Source: CADCVT01 sp036389485 (GTDB taxonomy: Bacteria > Actinomycetota > Thermoleophilia > Solirubrobacterales > Solirubrobacteraceae). Taken from it: 64,000 nucleotides of DNA. The stretch is from positions 97,371 through 161,370 of the forward strand of contig DASVPR010000055.1 in NCBI GenBank assembly GCA_036389485.1, read 5' to 3'. Both the position numbers and the translations under genes were made by a program. Below the pieces are notes generated by a model that saw nothing but the letters and a program-made list of their open reading frames with translations, searched no databases and had not been told where the DNA came from. This document shows, one piece after another, positions 9,248 through 21,228 of this stretch (the stretch's first letter is position 1; every line of letters begins with the position of its first letter).

Positions 9248-10641
9248 GCGCTCCGCCTCTCATCCACCGGGCATCGCCCGCCGCGAACGTCCTCGTCCGC
9301 CGCGCGCACGTCCTCGACCCGCGCGCCGGCATCGACGCGCCGCACGACGTCCTCATCCGCGACGGTGCGATCGCGGAGATCGCGCCGCCCGGCTCGCTCG
9401 GCGAGGCCGCGGCGGGCGCCGGCGACGGACCCTCCGGCGGCTCGCTCCGCGACGCGCGCGGCATCGAGGTCGTCGACGGCGAGGGCCGCCACCTGCTGCC
9501 CGCGTTCGTCGACCCGCACGTCCACCTCCGGACCCCCGGCCAGGAGCACAAGGAGGACCTCGACACCGGCACGCGAGCGGCCGCCGCGGGCGGCTTCTGC
9601 GCCGTCATCGCCATGCCGAACACCGACCCGGTCGTCGACAGCGGCCCGATCCTGCGCGCGCTCCGCGACGCCGCGGCCCGCGAGGCCCGCGTCCCGGTCG
9701 GCTTCACGCCGTGCATCACGGTCGGGATGGCCGGCGAACGGCTGACCGAGATGGCCGAGCTGCGGGACCTCGGCGCGGTCGGGTTCACCGACGACGGCAA
9801 GCCGGTCCGCTCCGCGGGGATGCTGCGCCTCGCGCTCCAGTACCAGCGGATGGTCGGCGGCGTGCTCGCGCTGCACGAGGAGGACCCGGCGCTGAGCGGC
9901 AACGGCGCGATGCACGAGGGCGCCGTCAGCGCGATGCTCGGCATCAGCGGGATCCCCGCGATCTCCGAGTCGACGATGATCGCCCGCGACGCGGCGATCG
10001 CCGGATACGAGGGCGCCCGGATCCACGTGCAGCACGTCTCGGCGCTCGAGTCGGTGAACGCGATCGCCGACGCGAAGGGCCGCGGCGTGCGGATCACCGG
10101 CGAGGCGTCGCCGCACCACCTCACGCTGACCGACGAGTCCGTGCGGGAGTCCGGCCTCGACACGCGGATGAAGATGAACCCGCCGCTGCGCGCCGAGCGC
10201 GACCGCAAGGCGATCGTCGAGGCGCTGCGCGACGGCACGCTGGACTGCATCGCCACCGACCACGCGCCGCACGCGCGCGACGAGAAGGAGGTCCCGTTCG
10301 AGCAGGCGCCGATGGGGACGACCGGGCTCGAGACCGCGTTCGCCGCGGTCCACACCGAGCTCGTCGTCCCCGGCATCCTCTCGCTCGGGCTCGTCGTCGA
10401 GCGGATGACCGCCGGCGGGGCGCTCTTCGGGCTCGACACGCCGACGATCGAGGTGGGGCGGCAGGCCGACGTCACGCTCGTCGACCTCGACGCGGAGTGG
10501 ACGGTCGGCGAGGACGGCTACGAGAGCCGCTCGGACAACTGCTGCTTCGCCGGCCGGCGGCTGCGGGGGCGCGTGCTCCTGACCGTCGCCGCCGGCTCGG
10601 TGGCCTACCGCCAGCGCGCGTTCGCGCTGACCGCGGCGTGA
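9244..10641 (+). CDS. pyrC: Dihydroorotase (class I)
   Basis: A zinc amidohydrolase that cyclises carbamoyl aspartate to dihydroorotate. Metal-binding DPHVHLR is at residues 90-96. Further ligands and active-site residues are in MPNTDPV, HEEDPAL, HVQHVS, SPHHLTLTDE, MKMNPPLR and IATDHAPHARDEK. At 465 residues it is slightly long, because a Gly/Ala/Ser-rich insert (residues 50-75) interrupts the N-terminal beta domain. The ATG start overlaps the end of pyrB by four bases. Its own stop overlaps the next GTG. Confidence 0.96.
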   Translation: MSAPPLIHRASPAANVLVRRAHVLDPRAGIDAPHDVLIRDGAIAEIAPPGSLGEAAAGAGDGPSGGSLRDARGIEVVDGEGRHLLPAFVDPHVHLRTPGQEHKEDLDTGTRAAAAGGFCAVIAMPNTDPVVDSGPILRALRDAAAREARVPVGFTPCITVGMAGERLTEMAELRDLGAVGFTDDGKPVRSAGMLRLALQYQRMVGGVLALHEEDPALSGNGAMHEGAVSAMLGISGIPAISESTMIARDAAIAGYEGARIHVQHVSALESVNAIADAKGRGVRITGEASPHHLTLTDESVRESGLDTRMKMNPPLRAERDRKAIVEALRDGTLDCIATDHAPHARDEKEVPFEQAPMGTTGLETAFAAVHTELVVPGILSLGLVVERMTAGGALFGLDTPTIEVGRQADVTLVDLDAEWTVGEDGYESRSDNCCFAGRRLRGRVLLTVAAGSVAYRQRAFALTAA

Positions 10642-11198
10642 CCGCGGCAGCGACCAGCGCCGCCCCGCGGACCACGATGCTCGACCGCTCGCGCGCGGCG
10701 CTCGTGGTCGTGGACGTGCAGGAGGCGTTCCGCAAAGCGGTCCCTGACTTCGAGGAGATCGCGCGCCGCGCCGCGATCCTCGTCGAGGGCGCGCGCATCC
10801 TCGGGATCCCGGCGATCGTGACCGAGCAGTACCCGCAGGGCCTCGGGCACACGGTCGACGAGGTCGGGCTGGACGGCGAGACCGTGATCGAGAAGACCGT
10901 GTTCGCGGCGTCGTGCGCCGACGGGTTCGACCTCGGCGAGCGCTCGCAGGCGATCGTGTGCGGGATAGAGGCCCATGTGTGCGTGCACCAGACGGTCGAG
11001 GACCTGACGGCGAAGGGCGTCGAGGTCCACCTCTGCGCGGACGCGATCGCGTCGCGCGACCCCGGCAACAAGGCGGTCGCGCTCGAGCGCGCCGAGCGGG
11101 CGGGCGCGGTCCCGACCACGGTCGAGATGGCCCTGCTGGAGCTCTGCGGCCGGGCCGGCACCGGCGAGTTCAAGGCGATCCAGAGGTTGATCAAGTGA
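10638..11198 (+). CDS. Isochorismatase-like cysteine hydrolase within the pyr operon
   Basis: A 186-residue member of the isochorismatase/nicotinamidase superfamily. The catalytic triad is visible: Asp26 in VVVDVQEAF, Lys86 in VIEKTVF and Cys115 in GIEAHVCVHQT. The cis-peptide region after GIEAHV is also conserved. The substrate is unknown; relatives cleave ureido- or amide-type compounds. It is tightly fitted between pyrC and carA with GTGA overlaps on both sides, so it is translated with the pyrimidine enzymes. GTG 10638 is chosen for that coupling; an ATG at 10677 is the alternative. Its N-terminal 13 residues are low-complexity. Confidence 0.9.
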   Translation: MTAAATSAAPRTTMLDRSRAALVVVDVQEAFRKAVPDFEEIARRAAILVEGARILGIPAIVTEQYPQGLGHTVDEVGLDGETVIEKTVFAASCADGFDLGERSQAIVCGIEAHVCVHQTVEDLTAKGVEVHLCADAIASRDPGNKAVALERAERAGAVPTTVEMALLELCGRAGTGEFKAIQRLIK

Positions 11199-12372
11199 GC
11201 CACGAGGACGCTCGCGGCGCCTCGGCGGAGGCTCCTTCGGGGGGCGGCTTCGTCCTCTTCGAGGACGGGACCCGCTTCGACGGCGACTACGTCGGCCACG
11301 ACTCCCACGTCACGGGCGAGGTCGTCTTCACGACCGGGATGTCGGGCTACCAGGAGTCGATGACCGACCCGAGCTTCGCCCGCCAGCTCATCACGTTCAC
11401 CTATCCGCACATCGGCAACTACGGGGTGTCCGCGGAGGCGATGGAGTCCGACCGCGTCCACGCGCGGGCGGCGATCATGCGGGCCGCCGTCAACCGCGAG
11501 GACGCCCCCGGCGCGGAGGGCGGCTGGCTGGACTGGCTGCGCGACTGCGGCGTGCCCGCGATCACCGGCGTCGACACCCGCGAGCTGGTGCGCCACATCC
11601 GCGACGCGGGGGCGATGCGCGGCGGCGTGTTCCCCGCCCGGATCCCCGAGAGCGAGGCGATGGAACTGGTCCGCGCCGAGGAGCCGATGGCCGGCCTCGA
11701 CCTCGCGCGGGAGGTCACCCCGAAGGAGGTCCACGTGGTCGGGCCTCACGACGGGCCCCTCATCGCTGCGATCGACACCGGCATCAAGGCGTCGATCATC
11801 CGGCACCTCGTGTCACGTGGGGCGCGCGTCGCGTTGCATCCCTGCGACGTCTCTGCAACAGAACTGCTCCAAACCGACCCGGAGGCCGTGTTCCTGGCCA
11901 ATGGACCCGGCGATCCGGCCGCCCTGGAGTACATCGTTGAGAACGTGAGACGGGTCGTTGGGAGAAAACCGGTCTGGGGCATCTGCCTCGGCCATCAGCT
12001 GCTCAGCCGAGCGGTGGGGCTGGAGACGTTCAAGCTGCCGTTCGGGCACCGCGGCGCGAACCACCCGGTCAAGGACGTCGAGACGGGCCGCATCGAGATC
12101 ACGTCCCAGAACCACGGGTTCGCGGTCGTCGGACCGAACGGGGCGCACACGATCGACGTCGACGACCCCGTGCGGTGGGAGACCGACTTCGGCACCGCCC
12201 AGCTCAGCCGAGTGAACCTCTACGACCGCACGGTCGAGGGGCTGACCCTGCTCGACGTTCCCGCCGGCACGATCCAGTATCACCCCGAGGCGGGGCCGGG
12301 CCCGAACGACGCGCTGCACCTGTTCGACGAGTTCCTCGCCTCCCTCCGCGGCGAGGCGGAGGTGCCCGCCTG

Positions 12373-12373
<1 letters not shown>
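11195..12373 (+). CDS. carA: Carbamoyl-phosphate synthase small (glutaminase) subunit
   Basis: Releases ammonia from glutamine for CarB. It has 392 residues: an N-terminal domain (FEDGTRFDGDYVG.. TTGMSGYQESMTDPS) and a C-terminal class I glutamine amidotransferase with nucleophile Cys264 in WGICLGHQLL, the signature FGHRGANHPV, and the His/Glu of QYHPEAGPGP near 363-365. GTG start overlapping the preceding stop. The stretch 11810-11985 uses codons unlike the rest of the gene (TCA, GCA, ACA, CAA, AAT, AGA, AAA), see findings. TGATG overlap with carB. Confidence 0.97.
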
Positions 12374-15564
<3,191 letters not shown>

Positions 15565-15567
15565 GGC

Positions 15568-16650
15568 GTGGCCTACCGGCTCGTCCGCGCCCTCCTCTTC
15601 CTGCTGCCGGCCGAGACGGCGCACCGCGTGACGTTCGCGCTGCTGCGCGCGGTGCTCGCCCCGCCGCCGGTGCGGGCGCTCGCGCGACGGCTCCTCGCGC
15701 CGCGCGACCCCGCGCTCCGCACCGAGGCGCTCGGCCTGACGTTCCCTTCGCCGGTCGGCCTCGCCGCGGGCTTCGACAAGGACGCGACGGGCTTCCGGCA
15801 GCTCGGCGCGCTCGGGTTCGGGTTCGTCGAGGTCGGGACGCTCACCCCGCGGCCGCAGCCGGGCAATCCGCAGCCGCGCCTCTTCCGCCTGAAGCGCGAC
15901 CGCGCGCTGATCAACCGCCTCGGGTTCAACAACCAGGGGGTGGAGAGGGCGACGAAGCGGCTGCGGCGGGGCCAGGACGAAAACGTCGTCGTGGGCGTCA
16001 ACGTCGGCCGCAACAAGGACACGCCGGAGGACCGCGCCGCCGACGACTACGTCACCGCGGCGAAGACGCTCGCGGCGCACGCGGACTACCTCGTCGTCAA
16101 CGTCAGCTCGCCGAACACGCCCGGCCTTCGGGACCTGCAGGCGGTCGAGCGCCTGCGCCCGCTGCTCGAGGCGGTCCGTGCGGCCGCCGCCGACAAGCCC
16201 CTCCTCCTCAAGATCGCCCCCGACCTCGCGGACGAGGACGTCGACGCCGTGGCGGACCTCGCGGTCGAGCTCGGCCTCGACGGGATCATCGCCACGAACA
16301 CGACGATCGAACGCGCAGGACTCGCCACTCCGATGCCCGAGATCGACGCAATCGGGCCCGGCGGGCTGTCCGGAAAGCCGCTTGCCGCGAGGTCTCTGCA
16401 CATCCTCCGGCGACTTCGCGCTAGAGTCGGCCATCGGCTGCTCCTCGTGGCTGCCGGAGGGATCGAGGACGCCGACGACGCGTGGGCTCGGATAGAGGCC
16501 GGGGCGACGCTCGTACAGCTCTACACAGGCTTCGTCTACGGGGGGCCGACGACCCCCGCGAGGATCGCACGCGGGCTCGCGGAGATCGCTCGTGCTCGGG
16601 GATACGCCCACGTTCAGGACGCCGTGGGAGGGTCTCGCACGCCCTCGTAA
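15568..16650 (+). CDS. pyrD: Dihydroorotate dehydrogenase (quinone), class 2
   Basis: Oxidises dihydroorotate to orotate with FMN and passes electrons to membrane quinones. Class 2 is shown by the N-terminal amphipathic/hydrophobic extension (residues 1-45, LVRALLFLLPAETAHRVTFALL) and by Ser as catalytic base in NVSSPNTPGLR (about 178-188). FMN motifs VGLAAGFDKDATG, IATNTTIER and AAGGIEDADDAW follow. GTG start three bases after carB. The 3' third (about 16300-16650) has markedly relaxed codon use. pyrE and pyrF do not follow. Confidence 0.95.
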   Translation: MAYRLVRALLFLLPAETAHRVTFALLRAVLAPPPVRALARRLLAPRDPALRTEALGLTFPSPVGLAAGFDKDATGFRQLGALGFGFVEVGTLTPRPQPGNPQPRLFRLKRDRALINRLGFNNQGVERATKRLRRGQDENVVVGVNVGRNKDTPEDRAADDYVTAAKTLAAHADYLVVNVSSPNTPGLRDLQAVERLRPLLEAVRAAAADKPLLLKIAPDLADEDVDAVADLAVELGLDGIIATNTTIERAGLATPMPEIDAIGPGGLSGKPLAARSLHILRRLRARVGHRLLLVAAGGIEDADDAWARIEAGATLVQLYTGFVYGGPTTPARIARGLAEIARARGYAHVQDAVGGSRTPS

Positions 16651-16695
16651 AAGGGCTGCAAATCGGCCATTGACCGTCAACCATGCTGCACGCGT

Positions 16696-16718
16696 CTCGA
16701 CCTCAAGTGAAGGTCGAG
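16696..16718 (+). terminator. Hairpin at the end of the pyr operon
   Basis: CTCGACCT (16696-16703) pairs perfectly with AGGTCGAG (16711-16718) across a 7-base loop. There is no following T tract, but a second 10-base palindrome GCGAATTCGC (16719-16728) sits directly next to it. The segment lies between pyrD and the mihF promoter. It may stall or stabilise transcript ends, or act as a protein site. Confidence 0.45.
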
Positions 16719-16738
16719 GCGAATTCGCCCGCGACGCC

Positions 16739-16766
16739 TTGCAGGCGGCTTCGCGAGAGGTATAGT
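16739..16766 (+). promoter_or_regulatory. Promoter of mihF-gmk
   Basis: -35 TTGCAG (16739-16744) and -10 TATAGT (16761-16766) are separated by 16 bases. It is one of the best sigma70-type promoters in the window. The ATG of mihF is only 8 bases after the -10 box, so the transcript should start at or next to the start codon (leaderless). Confidence 0.7.
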
Positions 16767-16774
16767 CGCCGCCC

Positions 16775-17116
16775 ATGCCCTCGGCCACGAACTCGCCCTC
16801 GAAGCACTCGGCGGCCCCCGAGCGATCCCTCGTCCAGCGCATGGACGCACTGCAGCGCGCGAACCAGATCCGTACGCGCCGGGCGCAGCTGAAAAGGGAC
16901 CTGAAGGCGGGCCGCACCTCCATCCATGACCTCCTCCGCAATCCCCCGGACTACCTCGAGACGGCCAAGGTCTTCGACATGCTCTTGGCCGTGCCGAAGT
17001 ACGGCCGGGTGAAGGTCAACAAGATCCTCGTCACCTGCCGGATCTCGCCGAGCAAGACGATCGGCGGGCTGTCGGAGCGCCAGCGCAACGAGCTGGTCTC
17101 GATGCTCCGCCGCTGA
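16775..17116 (+). CDS. mihF: Integration host factor, actinobacterial type (MihF)
   Basis: A 113-residue basic nucleoid-associated protein unrelated in sequence to HU-type IHF. It bends DNA without strong sequence specificity and is essential in mycobacteria. The core VQRMDALQRANQIRTRRAQLKRDLKAG, the loop RNPPDYLETAKVFDMLLAVPKYG and the helix-two-turn-helix VNKILVTCRISPSKTIGGLSERQR match the family. Its place directly before gmk is the standard actinobacterial order. Residues 1-18 are a disordered Ser/Pro leader. Confidence 0.95.
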   Translation: MPSATNSPSKHSAAPERSLVQRMDALQRANQIRTRRAQLKRDLKAGRTSIHDLLRNPPDYLETAKVFDMLLAVPKYGRVKVNKILVTCRISPSKTIGGLSERQRNELVSMLRR

Positions 17117-17680
17117 TTGCCGCAGGTCTTCGTCATCACCGGCCCGAGCGGGGTGGGGAAGGGGACGCTGATCCGCCTCCTGCGCGAACGCATGCCCGAG
17201 TTGGAGCTGGCCGTGTCGGCGACGACGCGCCGGCCGCGAGCGGGGGAGACACAGGGCGAGGACTACTGGTTCCTCACCGACGAGGAGTTCCAGCGGCGCG
17301 CCGACGAGGGCGACTTCGTCGAGCACGCGGAGTACGCCGGGCGCCGCTACGGCACGCTGCGATCGGAGCTCGAGCGGCGCATCGGCGCAGGGCACCCGGT
17401 CGTCCTCGAGATCGAGGTCCAGGGGGCGAGGCAGATCCGGCGGACGATGCCCGAGGCCGTCCAGATCTTCATCGCTCCGCCGAACGCCGAGGTGCTCCGG
17501 GCGAGGTTGGTGGGAAGGGGGACGGACGAACCCGACGAGGTCGAGGCGCGCCTGCGGACCGCACGCGCCGAGCTGGCGGCGCAGGACGAGTTCGGCGTCG
17601 TCGTCGTCAACGACCGCCTGGACGAGGCCGTGGACAGGCTGGAGGCCATCGTCCGGCGCGCTCTACACTCACCCGCATGA
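17117..17680 (+). CDS. gmk: Guanylate kinase
   Basis: Phosphorylates GMP to GDP. It has 187 residues with P-loop GPSGVGKGT at 9-17, GMP-binding SATTRRPRAGETQGEDYWF (35-53) and EYAGRRYGT, and the lid region. The TTG start is the base after the mihF stop, and only this start keeps the first strand (PQVFVITGPSG). It overlaps rpoZ by ATGA. Confidence 0.96.
   Translation: MPQVFVITGPSGVGKGTLIRLLRERMPELELAVSATTRRPRAGETQGEDYWFLTDEEFQRRADEGDFVEHAEYAGRRYGTLRSELERRIGAGHPVVLEIEVQGARQIRRTMPEAVQIFIAPPNAEVLRARLVGRGTDEPDEVEARLRTARAELAAQDEFGVVVVNDRLDEAVDRLEAIVRRALHSPA
17664..17669 (+). promoter_or_regulatory. -10 box of rpoZ inside gmk
   Basis: TACACT is 7 bases before the rpoZ ATG (17677). This is the spacing expected for a leaderless transcript. 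It could give rpoZ its own expression in addition to read-through from mihF-gmk. Confidence 0.4.
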
Positions 17681-17904
17681 TCTCCCCGCGCCTCGACAAG
17701 CTCCTCGAGCACGTCGACTCCAACTACGCGTCCGTGCTCGTCGCCGCCAAGCGCGCGCGTCAGATCAACAGCTACTACCACAACCTCGGCGAGGGGACGT
17801 TCGACGAGTTCCCGCCGCCGATGGTCGAGACCGCCTCGAAGAACTACCTGACGATCGCGCTCGAGGAAGTCGCGGCGGGCAAGATCAAGTACCACTACCG
17901 GTAG
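17677..17904 (+). CDS. rpoZ: RNA polymerase omega subunit
   Basis: A 75-residue RpoZ that helps fold the beta-prime subunit. The conserved N-terminal helix (LDKLLEHVDSNYASVLVAAKRARQIN) and ALEEVAAGKIKYHY match the family; the middle (SYYHNLGEGTFDEFPPPMVETASKNYLTIAL) is the actinobacterial type. ATGA overlap with gmk. Confidence 0.95.
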   Translation: MISPRLDKLLEHVDSNYASVLVAAKRARQINSYYHNLGEGTFDEFPPPMVETASKNYLTIALEEVAAGKIKYHYR

Positions 17905-17924
17905 GGCGGGCGGGGACCCCATCA

Positions 17925-19187
17925 ATGGCGCGGATCCTGCTCGGCGTCAGCGGGGGGATCGCCGCCTACAAGGCGTTGGAGCTCGTCCGCCTGCTCACGA
18001 AGGCGGGCCATGCGGTGCGCGTCGTCCAGACGCCGACGAGCGAGCGGTTCGTCGGCCGCGCGTCGTTCGCCGCCCTGACCGGCGCGCCGGTCCTCGTCGA
18101 CCAGTTCGAGCCTGACCCCGCGCGCGGCGCGTTCCCGGGCGATCCGCCGCCGTCGCACGACCCGCTCAGCCACCTCGAGCTGGTCGCCAACGCGGACGTC
18201 TTCGCGATCGCGCCCGCCTCCGCGAACACGATCGCCAAGCTCGCGAACGGTCTCGCCGACAACCTCCTGACCAACGCCGCGCTCGCCGCGACGTGCCCGG
18301 TCCTCGTCGCGCCCGCGATGAACAACCACATGTGGGAGCACGCCGCGACGCGCGCGAACCTCCAGACGCTGCGGGAACGGGGCGTCGCTATCGCCGAGCC
18401 CGGCACCGGCGACCTGGCGAGCAAGGGCGAGTTCGGAGCCGGCCGCCTGGTCGAGCCGTCCGAGCTGTTCGAGGCCATCGAGAAGCTGCTGCCGAGCGAC
18501 GGAGGACCGCGTCCGCTCGACGGCCTCACGGTGCTCGTCTCCGCCGGCGGGACGCGCGAGCCGATCGACAGCGTGCGCTTCATCGGCAACCGCTCGTCCG
18601 GGCGGATGGGGTTCGCGCTGGCCGAGGTGGCGGCGTCGCTCGGCGCCGAGGTGACGGTCGTCGCGGCGAACGTCGCGGCCCTCCCGCGCGACCCGCGCGT
18701 CAGCTACGTCGACGTCGAGACCGCCGACCAGTTGCTCGACGCCCTGCGAACCCGCTTCGCCTCGAGCGACGTACTCCTCATGGCCGCCGCGGTCGTGGAC
18801 TTCCGCCCGGCGGCGGCGCACGACGGCAAGCTGAAGAAGGAGGAGGCCCAGGAGGAGATGAGCGTCGCGCTCGCGCGCACCCCCGACATCGTCAGCACCC
18901 TGGCGCAGGAGCGGCGCGAGGGCCAGACGATCGTGGGCTTCGCCGCCGAGCACGGCGCGGGCGCGCTCGACCACGGCCGCGACAAGCTGCGCCGCAAGGG
19001 GTTGGACGCGGTGGTGGTCAACGACATCTCCCGCAGCGACATCGGCTTCGACGCCGCCGCCAACGAGGTCACGATCGTGACCGCGGAGGGGGAGACGGCG
19101 GTGCCGCGCGCCCCCAAGCCCGAGGTCGCGCGGGCGATCCTCGACGCGGTCGTCCGCCTCCGGGCCGGGGCGGTGATCCGCCCGTGA
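17925..19187 (+). CDS. coaBC: Phosphopantothenoylcysteine decarboxylase/synthetase (CoaBC)
   Basis: A bifunctional coenzyme A enzyme of 420 residues. The N-terminal flavin-dependent CoaC domain (1-190) has GVSGGIAAYKALELVR, PASANTIAKLANGLADNL and the substrate-binding APAMNNHMW. The C-terminal CoaB domain (200-400) has VSAGGTREPIDSVRFIGNRSSG, AAAVVDFRP and the KLKKE Lys segment. The insert around residues 66-80 (FPGDPPPSHDPLSH) contains the active-site His region. Gene order after rpoZ is typical of actinobacteria. GTGA overlap with the next gene. Confidence 0.95.
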   Translation: MARILLGVSGGIAAYKALELVRLLTKAGHAVRVVQTPTSERFVGRASFAALTGAPVLVDQFEPDPARGAFPGDPPPSHDPLSHLELVANADVFAIAPASANTIAKLANGLADNLLTNAALAATCPVLVAPAMNNHMWEHAATRANLQTLRERGVAIAEPGTGDLASKGEFGAGRLVEPSELFEAIEKLLPSDGGPRPLDGLTVLVSAGGTREPIDSVRFIGNRSSGRMGFALAEVAASLGAEVTVVAANVAALPRDPRVSYVDVETADQLLDALRTRFASSDVLLMAAAVVDFRPAAAHDGKLKKEEAQEEMSVALARTPDIVSTLAQERREGQTIVGFAAEHGAGALDHGRDKLRRKGLDAVVVNDISRSDIGFDAAANEVTIVTAEGETAVPRAPKPEVARAILDAVVRLRAGAVIRP

Positions 19188-20155
19188 GCATCGACGCGTC
19201 CGAAGGGCGGCGGGTCACCGAGGACGAGGTCGAGGCGTCCGCCGCCGTCGCGCGGCGGATCGCGGCGAACGTCAAGCGCGGCGTCGAGGTCGGCGACGAC
19301 CTGCTCGAGCACGCGCTCATCGCGGTGGTCGCCGAGGGGCACATCCTGATCGAGGACCTGCCGGGCGTCGGCAAGACGACGCTGGCCCGCGCGCTCGCCC
19401 GCTCGATGGACCTGGCGTTCGCCCGCATCCAGTGCACGGCCGACCTGCTGCCGGCCGACGTCGTCGGCACCAACGTGTTCAACCAGCGCGAGGACCGCTT
19501 CGAGTTCCGCCCGGGCCCGATCTTCGCCAACGTGGTGATCGTCGACGAGGTCAACCGGGCGTCGCCGAAGACGCAGTCCGGCCTGCTCGAGTGCATGCAG
19601 GAGCGGCGGGTGACGGTCGACGTGCACACGCACGAGCTGGCGCGCCCGTTCATCGTGCTCGCGACGCAGAACCCGGTCGAGTACGAGGGGACCTACCCGC
19701 TGCCGGAGGCCCAGGTCGACCGCTTCATGATGCGGCTCTCGCTCGGCTACCCGAGCCCGCGCGGCGAGGCGGACATGCTCGCGACCCACGCCAGCGGCGA
19801 CCGCGTCGCCGGCCTGGAGCCGGTCGCGACCGCGGCGGAGATCCTCGTGGCCCAGGACGCCGCCGAGCGCGTGCGCGCCTCCGAGCCCCTGCGGTCCTAT
19901 GTCGTGGCGCTGCTGCAGCAGACCCGGTCGGACCCGCGGCTGGAGCTGGGCGCATCGCCACGGGCCGGGCTGATGCTGCTGCGCGCGGCGAAGGCCCGCG
20001 CGCTGCTGCAGGGCCGCGACCACGCGCTGCCCGACGACGTTCAGGCGCTCGCCCAGCCCGTGCTCGCGCACCGGCTCGTGCTCGCGCCGGAGGCCGTCGA
20101 GGCCACCCCCGCCGACGTGGTGCGGGACGCGATCGCGACGACGCCCGCGCTGTGA
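19184..20155 (+). CDS. MoxR-family AAA+ ATPase
   Basis: A chaperone-like ATPase of 323 residues that usually acts with DUF58/VWA proteins in maturing other proteins or complexes. Walker A LPGVGKTT (about 58-65), Walker B VVIVDEVNRA (about 119-128), sensor 1 ATQNP with EGTYPLPEAQVDRF, and sensor 2 ASPRAGLMLLRAAKA are all present. GTG start, overlapping coaBC. With the following DUF58 and transglutaminase genes it forms the common three-gene MoxR cluster. Confidence 0.93.
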   Translation: MSIDASEGRRVTEDEVEASAAVARRIAANVKRGVEVGDDLLEHALIAVVAEGHILIEDLPGVGKTTLARALARSMDLAFARIQCTADLLPADVVGTNVFNQREDRFEFRPGPIFANVVIVDEVNRASPKTQSGLLECMQERRVTVDVHTHELARPFIVLATQNPVEYEGTYPLPEAQVDRFMMRLSLGYPSPRGEADMLATHASGDRVAGLEPVATAAEILVAQDAAERVRASEPLRSYVVALLQQTRSDPRLELGASPRAGLMLLRAAKARALLQGRDHALPDDVQALAQPVLAHRLVLAPEAVEATPADVVRDAIATTPAL

Positions 20156-21228
20156 GACCGGGGCGCGCGACCGCCGCGCTCGGCCTCCTCCTCGTCCTGG
20201 TCGCCGGCACGTTCGATGCCGAGCCGCTGTACGTCCCGGGCGTCGCCTTCCTCTTCCTGCCCGCCGCGACCTTCGTCTGGATCGCCCTCGCGGCGCGCGG
20301 GATGCGGGTGGAGCGGCGGCTCGACGCGCGGCGGGTCGTGGAGGAGGAGCCGCTCAGGGTCGTGCTCGAGGTCTCGGCGGGGCGGCTGCCGCTGAGCACC
20401 GGGTTGGTCGACGACCCGTTCCTCGGCGCGCCGGTCCCGCTCGCCGGGGGGCGCCGGGCGCAGCGGGTGCGGATCACCGCGCGCTTCGGCCGCCGCGGGC
20501 GGCGCCCGCTCGACGCCGCGCGGGTCGTGCTGCGCGACCCCCTCGGGCTGGCGACCCGCATCGTGACCGGCGCGGAGACCGACGAGGTGCTCGTCCTGCC
20601 GCGCGTCGAGCCGGTGCGCGCGGCCGGCGGCGGCAGCCAGGACGGCCGGAGGCCGCGCGGCCGGCCGGCGATCGCGGCCGAGGTCGAGCTGGACGGCGTG
20701 CGCGAGCACCGCCCGGGGACGCCGGCGTCGCGGATCTACTGGCCGGCCCTGGCGCGGGGCGCCGGGCTGATGGAGCGGCGGCTGCGCGCCGAGAGCGACT
20801 CGACGCCGCTCGTCGTGCTCGACGCGCGCGGCTCGTCGGAGGAGGCGCTCGACGCGGCGGTGCGGGCCTGCGCGTCGCTCGCGCTCGAGCTCGCGCGCTC
20901 CGGCGGGTGCTCGGTCCTGGTGCCCGGCGACCGCCGCGCGACCCCGCTCGACCCGACCCTCGCCGGCTGGCCGCACCTCCACGCCCGGCTCGCGCTCGTC
21001 GCGCTCGGCGGGCGGCCGGCGCTGAGCGGCGTCGCGTCGCGGTCCGGCCTCGTCGTGTACGTCGCCGCGCGCATCCCCGGCCGCGCGCCGCAGGCCCTCG
21101 AGCACGCGCCCGCCGCCGGCCGGGTCCTCGTCGTCCCGGGCGAGATGGCCGGCCGGCGCCCGTCGTTCGTCGTCGCCGGCTGCACCGGGTACGCCGTCGA
21201 GCCGCGCGGGGCGAGGAGGGCCGCGTGA
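20152..21228 (+). CDS. DUF58 domain protein
   Basis: A 358-residue partner of the MoxR ATPase. Two hydrophobic helices (residues 5-20 and 30-47) anchor the N-terminus. A beta-rich segment follows, then the DUF58 signature region LDGVREHRPGTPASRIYWPALARGAGLMERRL (about 183-214), and a vWA-like part with LVVLDARGS that lacks a clear full MIDAS motif. The GTG start overlaps the MoxR stop. The C-terminal half is unusually rich in Ala/Gly/Arg. Confidence 0.88.
   Translation: MRPGRATAALGLLLVLVAGTFDAEPLYVPGVAFLFLPAATFVWIALAARGMRVERRLDARRVVEEEPLRVVLEVSAGRLPLSTGLVDDPFLGAPVPLAGGRRAQRVRITARFGRRGRRPLDAARVVLRDPLGLATRIVTGAETDEVLVLPRVEPVRAAGGGSQDGRRPRGRPAIAAEVELDGVREHRPGTPASRIYWPALARGAGLMERRLRAESDSTPLVVLDARGSSEEALDAAVRACASLALELARSGGCSVLVPGDRRATPLDPTLAGWPHLHARLALVALGGRPALSGVASRSGLVVYVAARIPGRAPQALEHAPAAGRVLVVPGEMAGRRPSFVVAGCTGYAVEPRGARRAA

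Noticed and set aside
16670..16774. pyrF or another small gene between pyrD and mihF
   Set aside because: Only about 120 bases, filled by palindromes and the mihF promoter; no frame resembles OMP decarboxylase.
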